This document shows, piece by piece, positions 5,323 through 8,337 of a stretch of 8,337 nucleotides of DNA. Under the pieces are notes generated by a model. It searched no databases and was not told the DNA's origin. It saw nothing but the letters and a program-made list of their open reading frames with translations. The number at the start of each line of letters is the position of its first letter. Position 1 is the stretch's first letter. The stretch is from contig CAMDQL010000077.1 of assembly GCA_945905915.1 (NCBI GenBank), positions 1 to 8,337 of the forward strand, in the 5' to 3' direction. The translations under genes and the position numbers were made by a program. This DNA comes from Flavobacterium psychrophilum. GTDB lineage: Bacteria; Bacteroidota; Bacteroidia; Flavobacteriales; Flavobacteriaceae.

Positions 5323-6678
5323 ATGAGATATATTTATTCCATTGGCTTTTTATGCTTTAGCCAACTTTTTTTTGGACAAACCGATCCAAAAATTTATTCT
5401 TTAATTAAAGATGTTTCATCAAAGCGAATTGAAAGTAATATTCGAACATTAGCCAATTTTGGTACTCGAAACACTTTTAGTGATACAATATCAAATAAAA
5501 GAGGAATTGGTGCGGCTAGACGTTGGATAAAATCTGAGTTTGAAAAAGTTTCCAAAGATTGTTCTAATTGTTTGGAAGTATTTTATCAAAAAGATTATGT
5601 AACTACAAATGATGGAGAGCGAGTGCCAAAGGACACTTGGATTGTGAATGTTGTTGCCATTCAAAAAGGAACAAAAAACAGTAATCGTTATGTAATTATG
5701 ACAGGCGATATTGATAGTAGAAATTCAGATCCAATCGATTTTACTAAAGATGCTCCTGGTGCAAATGATAATGCAACAGGAATGGCAGGAACAATCGAAG
5801 CGGCAAGGGTTTTGTCCAAGTATAAATTTGATTATAACATTGTGTATTTAGGTTTATCAGGCGAGGAGCAAGGTTTGTTTGGAGGGAAAGGTTTTGCTGA
5901 ATATGCAAAAAAGAATAATTGGGATATTATTGGAGTTTTAAACAATGATATGATTGGCAATATCGAAGGTGTTGATGGTGTTATTGATAATAGAACTTTT
6001 AGAATATTTTCCGAACCAACTCCTATTACTGAAACTGAAAAAGAGAAAAACAATAGACGTTTTTATGGTGGAGAAGTAGATGGGATTTCTAGACAATTTG
6101 CTAGATATATTCATAAACTAACTACGACTTACATGCCAGAAATGAATCCTATGATGGTGTATCGATTAGATAGATTTGGAAGAGGTGGTCACCACAGACC
6201 GTTTAATGATTTAGGTTTTTCTGGGGTTAGAATTATGGAAGCACATGAAAATTACAACCGACAGCATCAAGATTTAAGAGTAGAAAATGGCATTAAATAT
6301 GGTGATGTTATTGAAGGCGTAAATTTTGAATATGCCAATAAATTAACCGCTGTTAATGTAATTACATTAGCAAGTTTAGCTTGGGCAACTCCAGAACCTA
6401 GAAATGTTAAAATAGGAGGGATTGTTCAGCCTAATACAAAACTTAAATGGGATAAGGTTTCGGATGAAAATGTAATTGGATATAAAATTTATTGGAGATT
6501 AACCACTTCACCTCTTTGGGAATTTAGTCGATTTGTAGGAGATATTGATAATTTTGAACTCGAAGGAATTGTAATTGATAATTTTTACTTTGGTGTAGCT
6601 TCTGTTTCAAAATCAGGACACGAGAGTGTTGTAGTTTTTCCAAACGATATTATTAGAACAACATTCAAAAGAAATTAA
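5323..6678 (+). CDS. Exported M28 family metallopeptidase with C-terminal fibronectin III-like domain
   Basis: From the ATG at 5323 the protein has 451 residues; an in-frame TTG at 5308 would add MNKKQ. A signal peptide of about 18 residues is likely (IYSIGFLCFSQLFFG before QTD), so it acts in the periplasm or outside. Residues about 105-315 resemble M28 di-zinc aminopeptidases: GDIDS (128-132), GANDNATG (146-153) with bridging Asp149, SGEEQG (179-184) with Glu181/Glu182, NNDMIG (207-212) with Asp209, and GGHHRPF (288-294) with the last histidine. The first ligand, normally His in A-H-x-D-S, is Asp129 here. Residues about 358-440 (KLKWDKVSDENVIGYKIYWR, then FYFGVASVSKSGHES) look like one fibronectin III-type fold. 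No type IX secretion C-terminal domain is evident. It probably digests peptides for nutrition, but catalytic status is less sure because of the changed ligand. Confidence 0.88.
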   Translation: MRYIYSIGFLCFSQLFFGQTDPKIYSLIKDVSSKRIESNIRTLANFGTRNTFSDTISNKRGIGAARRWIKSEFEKVSKDCSNCLEVFYQKDYVTTNDGERVPKDTWIVNVVAIQKGTKNSNRYVIMTGDIDSRNSDPIDFTKDAPGANDNATGMAGTIEAARVLSKYKFDYNIVYLGLSGEEQGLFGGKGFAEYAKKNNWDIIGVLNNDMIGNIEGVDGVIDNRTFRIFSEPTPITETEKEKNNRRFYGGEVDGISRQFARYIHKLTTTYMPEMNPMMVYRLDRFGRGGHHRPFNDLGFSGVRIMEAHENYNRQHQDLRVENGIKYGDVIEGVNFEYANKLTAVNVITLASLAWATPEPRNVKIGGIVQPNTKLKWDKVSDENVIGYKIYWRLTTSPLWEFSRFVGDIDNFELEGIVIDNFYFGVASVSKSGHESVVVFPNDIIRTTFKRN

Positions 6679-6816
6679 AGAAAAAAAATAATTTTTCATA
6701 TATAGGTGTTTTTATTCATTTTTTAATTAAAATCGATCAAAATAGCTTTAAATGAGTCAAAAAAATGTATTTTTTGATAATATATTACGTTATTTGTCTT
6801 AAGAAAAAAAATTGAT
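6679..6816. other. AT-rich spacer with small inverted repeats
   Basis: This 138-base gap between the M28 peptidase and bacilliredoxin genes has no open frame of note. It holds the perfect palindrome TTTTAATTAAAA (6721-6732) and an 8-base-pair inverted repeat TCAAAAAA/TTTTTTGA (6757-6764 with 6770-6777). Either could act as a weak terminator for the peptidase gene, but both lack GC pairs in the stem. A TTATTTG near 6790-6796 is a poor -7 match and is not called as a promoter. Confidence 0.3.
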
Positions 6817-7146
6817 ATGCACTGGAATGAACTTACTTCAATGGACCAATTGGAATTACTAGAAATCCAATCTCAAACTCAACCCGTTTTGATTTTTAAG
6901 CACAGTACCCGTTGTAGTATTAGTAGATTTGCATTAAAGCAATTTGAAAATGAATTTGATTTACAGGATAAAATAACTCCATATTATTTAGATTTATTAA
7001 ATCATCGTGATATTTCAAATGAAATAGCGATTCAATTTAATGTACATCATCAATCGCCCCAAATATTATTGCTTAAGAATAGGGTAGTGGTGTATGATAC
7101 TTCTCATGAGAATATTGATGCCACCGAATTAAAAAAGTATTTATAA
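6817..7146 (+). CDS. ytxJ: Bacilliredoxin-like protein, YtxJ (DUF2847) family
   Basis: This 109-residue single-domain protein has a thioredoxin-like fold of the YtxJ/BrxC type. The family is linked to bacillithiol, a thiol used in place of glutathione, and is thought to remove bacillithiol from oxidised proteins in the cytoplasm. The active-site segment is FKHSTRCSISRFAL (27-40), a monothiol C-x-x-S with Cys33 and Ser36; most members I recall have CPIS, so Ser34 is a small departure. HHQSPQILLLKNRVVVYDTSH (77-97) carries the conserved cis-proline Pro81 and the family's typical end. There is no signal peptide. The ATG at 6817 gives the expected MHWNELTSMDQL start. It lies alone between two peptidase genes and ends in a strong terminator. 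Bacillithiol synthesis genes are not in the window. Confidence 0.88.
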   Translation: MHWNELTSMDQLELLEIQSQTQPVLIFKHSTRCSISRFALKQFENEFDLQDKITPYYLDLLNHRDISNEIAIQFNVHHQSPQILLLKNRVVVYDTSHENIDATELKKYL

Positions 7147-7178
7147 AAAAAAGCATTTGAATTTCAAATGCTTTTTTT
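7146..7178. terminator. Strong bidirectional intrinsic terminator
   Basis: Bases 7146-7160 and 7164-7178 form a perfect 15-base-pair stem (core GCATTTGA/TCAAATGC) with a three-base loop. A-runs and T-runs flank the core on both strands, so it can stop transcription in both directions. It starts at the last base of the ytxJ stop codon and ends six bases before the stop of the convergent M28 gene. Confidence 0.9.
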
Positions 7179-7184
7179 AGTTTA

Positions 7185-8207
7185 TTATTTTCCATCTCTA
7201 TCAACCTTGATACGGTCGGGTCTATTTGCGAGTTCCCAAGCGAGTACAAAGGCTAATTGAGCTCTTTTAGCTAAAGCATCATACTCAATTTTATCGGGTG
7301 TATCTGTCGATTGGTGATAATCGGCGTGAATACCATTGAAAAAGAAAATAGCAGGAATACCTTGTTTTGCAAAGTTGTAATGATCTGAGCGAAAATAAAT
7401 ACGTTCGGGGTCTTTTCGGTCGTTGTATTTGTAATCCAATTCTAATTGGGTGTATTTTGCATTAACTTCTTCATTAATGGTGTGTAACTCACTACTTAAA
7501 CGATCTGAACCAATTACATAAACATAATTGTTTGTTTTAGGATGCAGTGTATCTCGTCTTCCAATCATATCAATATTGATATCAACTACCGTATTTTCGA
7601 TAGGGAATAGTGGGTTTTCTGAATAAAAACGCGATCCATGTAAACCATGTTCTTCACCGGTTACGTGTAAGAATAGTATAGAACGCTTTGGCCCGTTTCC
7701 TTCATTTTTAGCCTTTTTGAAAGCTTGTGCAATTTCTAAAAGCGCAACAGTTCCAGAACCATCATCATCAGCACCGTTAAAAACTTCACCATTTTTCATT
7801 CCCACGTGGTCATAATGTGCAGAAATTACAATAATTTCTTGAGGTTTTTCAGATCCCTCAATAAAAGCCCAGATGTTTTCAGAATCATTTAATTTAGGTG
7901 CAAAACCACGCTTCATGAATTCAGAGGGCACTTTTTGATAAAAATTTGTTGCTCCAGCAGGAAAACTTATTCCGTTTTTTTTGTATTCATTGATTAAATA
8001 TTCACCCGCTCTTTTTTGTCCTGGTTCGCCAGTATTTCTACCTTCCATATTGTCATCAGCAACAATGTAAAGGTGTTTGCTCAATTCAGCCGAAGTAATA
8101 CTATTTTTATAAGTTCCTACATCGGTTACTTTAGTTGCTTTTTGCGCAGTTGAGCAACTTACCGCTAGCATTGCTAGTGTAACTATGAATAAAATATTTT
8201 TTTTCAT
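7185..8207 (-). CDS. M28 family metallopeptidase, predicted lipoprotein
   Basis: This 340-residue protein begins MKKNILFIVTLAMLAVSCST, a lipoprotein signal with lipobox AVSC and Cys18 as the lipid-modified residue. It should be anchored in the outer membrane or periplasm. The M28 di-zinc site is complete: SAHYDH (129-134) with His131 and Asp133, GADDDGSG (145-152) with bridging Asp148, TGEEHG (183-188) with base Glu185 and ligand Glu186, NIDMIG (211-216) with Asp213, and RSDHYNF (273-279) with His276. The family removes N-terminal residues from peptides, so a role in peptide use outside the cytoplasm is likely. It converges on ytxJ and has its own promoter. It differs from the rightward M28 gene in having a lipobox, a canonical first histidine and no added fibronectin-like domain. 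Exact substrate preference is unknown. Confidence 0.93.
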   Translation of the reverse strand: MKKNILFIVTLAMLAVSCSTAQKATKVTDVGTYKNSITSAELSKHLYIVADDNMEGRNTGEPGQKRAGEYLINEYKKNGISFPAGATNFYQKVPSEFMKRGFAPKLNDSENIWAFIEGSEKPQEIIVISAHYDHVGMKNGEVFNGADDDGSGTVALLEIAQAFKKAKNEGNGPKRSILFLHVTGEEHGLHGSRFYSENPLFPIENTVVDINIDMIGRRDTLHPKTNNYVYVIGSDRLSSELHTINEEVNAKYTQLELDYKYNDRKDPERIYFRSDHYNFAKQGIPAIFFFNGIHADYHQSTDTPDKIEYDALAKRAQLAFVLAWELANRPDRIKVDRDGK

Positions 8208-8221
8208 TTCGATTTTTTTTA

Positions 8222-8250
8222 TAAAAATAGTATTTTTTTAGAATTTCCAA
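8222..8250 (-). promoter_or_regulatory. Promoter of the M28 lipoprotein gene
   Basis: On the minus strand, TATTTTTA (8222-8229) matches the -7 consensus TAnnTTTG except for its last base. TTG (8248-8250) lies 18 bases upstream, the correct spacing for a -33 element. The ATG at 8207 is 14 bases past the box. Confidence 0.45.
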
Positions 8251-8337
8251 CTGTAAAGTCTTATTATATTACCTGAATATTTTATTTACACTTAATTAGT
8301 CTATAATAATCTTTCAATTGAAATGAAATTATTAATG

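Noticed and set aside
5832..6053. Minus-strand open frame of 73 codons inside the rightward M28 peptidase gene
   Set aside because: Antisense to the catalytic EEQG and NNDMIG region; no independent support.
5323..8207. Two M28 peptidases considered as a recent duplication around ytxJ
   Set aside because: Sequence around the metal sites, signal type, length and domain content differ too much, and the genes point in opposite directions; no recent duplication is visible.
8312..8337. Perfect 12-base palindrome TTTCAATTGAAA followed by ATG AAA TTA TTA ATG, possibly the start of a divergent plus-strand gene (MKLLM)
   Set aside because: Only five codons remain before the window ends and no exact promoter box is present, so a gene cannot be supported.

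Overview
The window looks like chromosomal DNA of a flavobacterium (family Flavobacteriaceae, Bacteroidota). The evidence is the strong AT bias, the lack of Shine-Dalgarno sequences before starts, several promoter-like TAnnTTTG (-7) boxes of the Bacteroidota type, a bacillithiol-linked redox protein, and protein sequences that read like flavobacterial homologues (SmpB, Pcm, 3-hydroxybutyryl-CoA dehydrogenase). Genus is inferred from memory of similar proteins, not from a search.

Left part (1-2291, minus strand): a likely operon reading right to left. It starts at a good promoter (2262-2291) and encodes a Gfo/Idh/MocA oxidoreductase, then an NAD-dependent 3-hydroxybutyryl-CoA dehydrogenase, then the first 92 codons of a DUF1015 protein cut by the window edge. 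Each spacer here, and the divergent spacer to pcm, is built of short repeated words (AGTCGAA, TTTCAAG, AATTCCAA types), and two of them also form imperfect inverted repeats.

Middle (2348-5227): pcm (protein repair methyltransferase) reads rightwards and converges on an XRE-Fic protein gene. They share a compact hairpin terminator whose two arms contain both stop codons. The Fic gene has its own promoter, with the -7 box inside a palindrome, which suggests autoregulation by its N-terminal helix-turn-helix domain. Upstream of it on the same strand are smpB (ribosome rescue with tmRNA) and a RimJ/RimL-like GNAT acetyltransferase.

Right part (5303-8337): an exported M28 metallopeptidase with a C-terminal fibronectin-III-like domain, a YtxJ-type bacilliredoxin, a bidirectional terminator, and a second M28 peptidase that is a lipoprotein, read leftwards. 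The two M28 enzymes differ clearly in architecture and metal-site motifs.

Most of the window is ordinary core and housekeeping content. No CRISPR array, insertion sequence, tRNA, rRNA or convincing new multi-gene system is visible. The best leads are the XRE-Fic control region, the word-repeat spacers, and the altered first metal ligand in the rightward M28 peptidase. No stretch longer than 300 bases lacks a gene.
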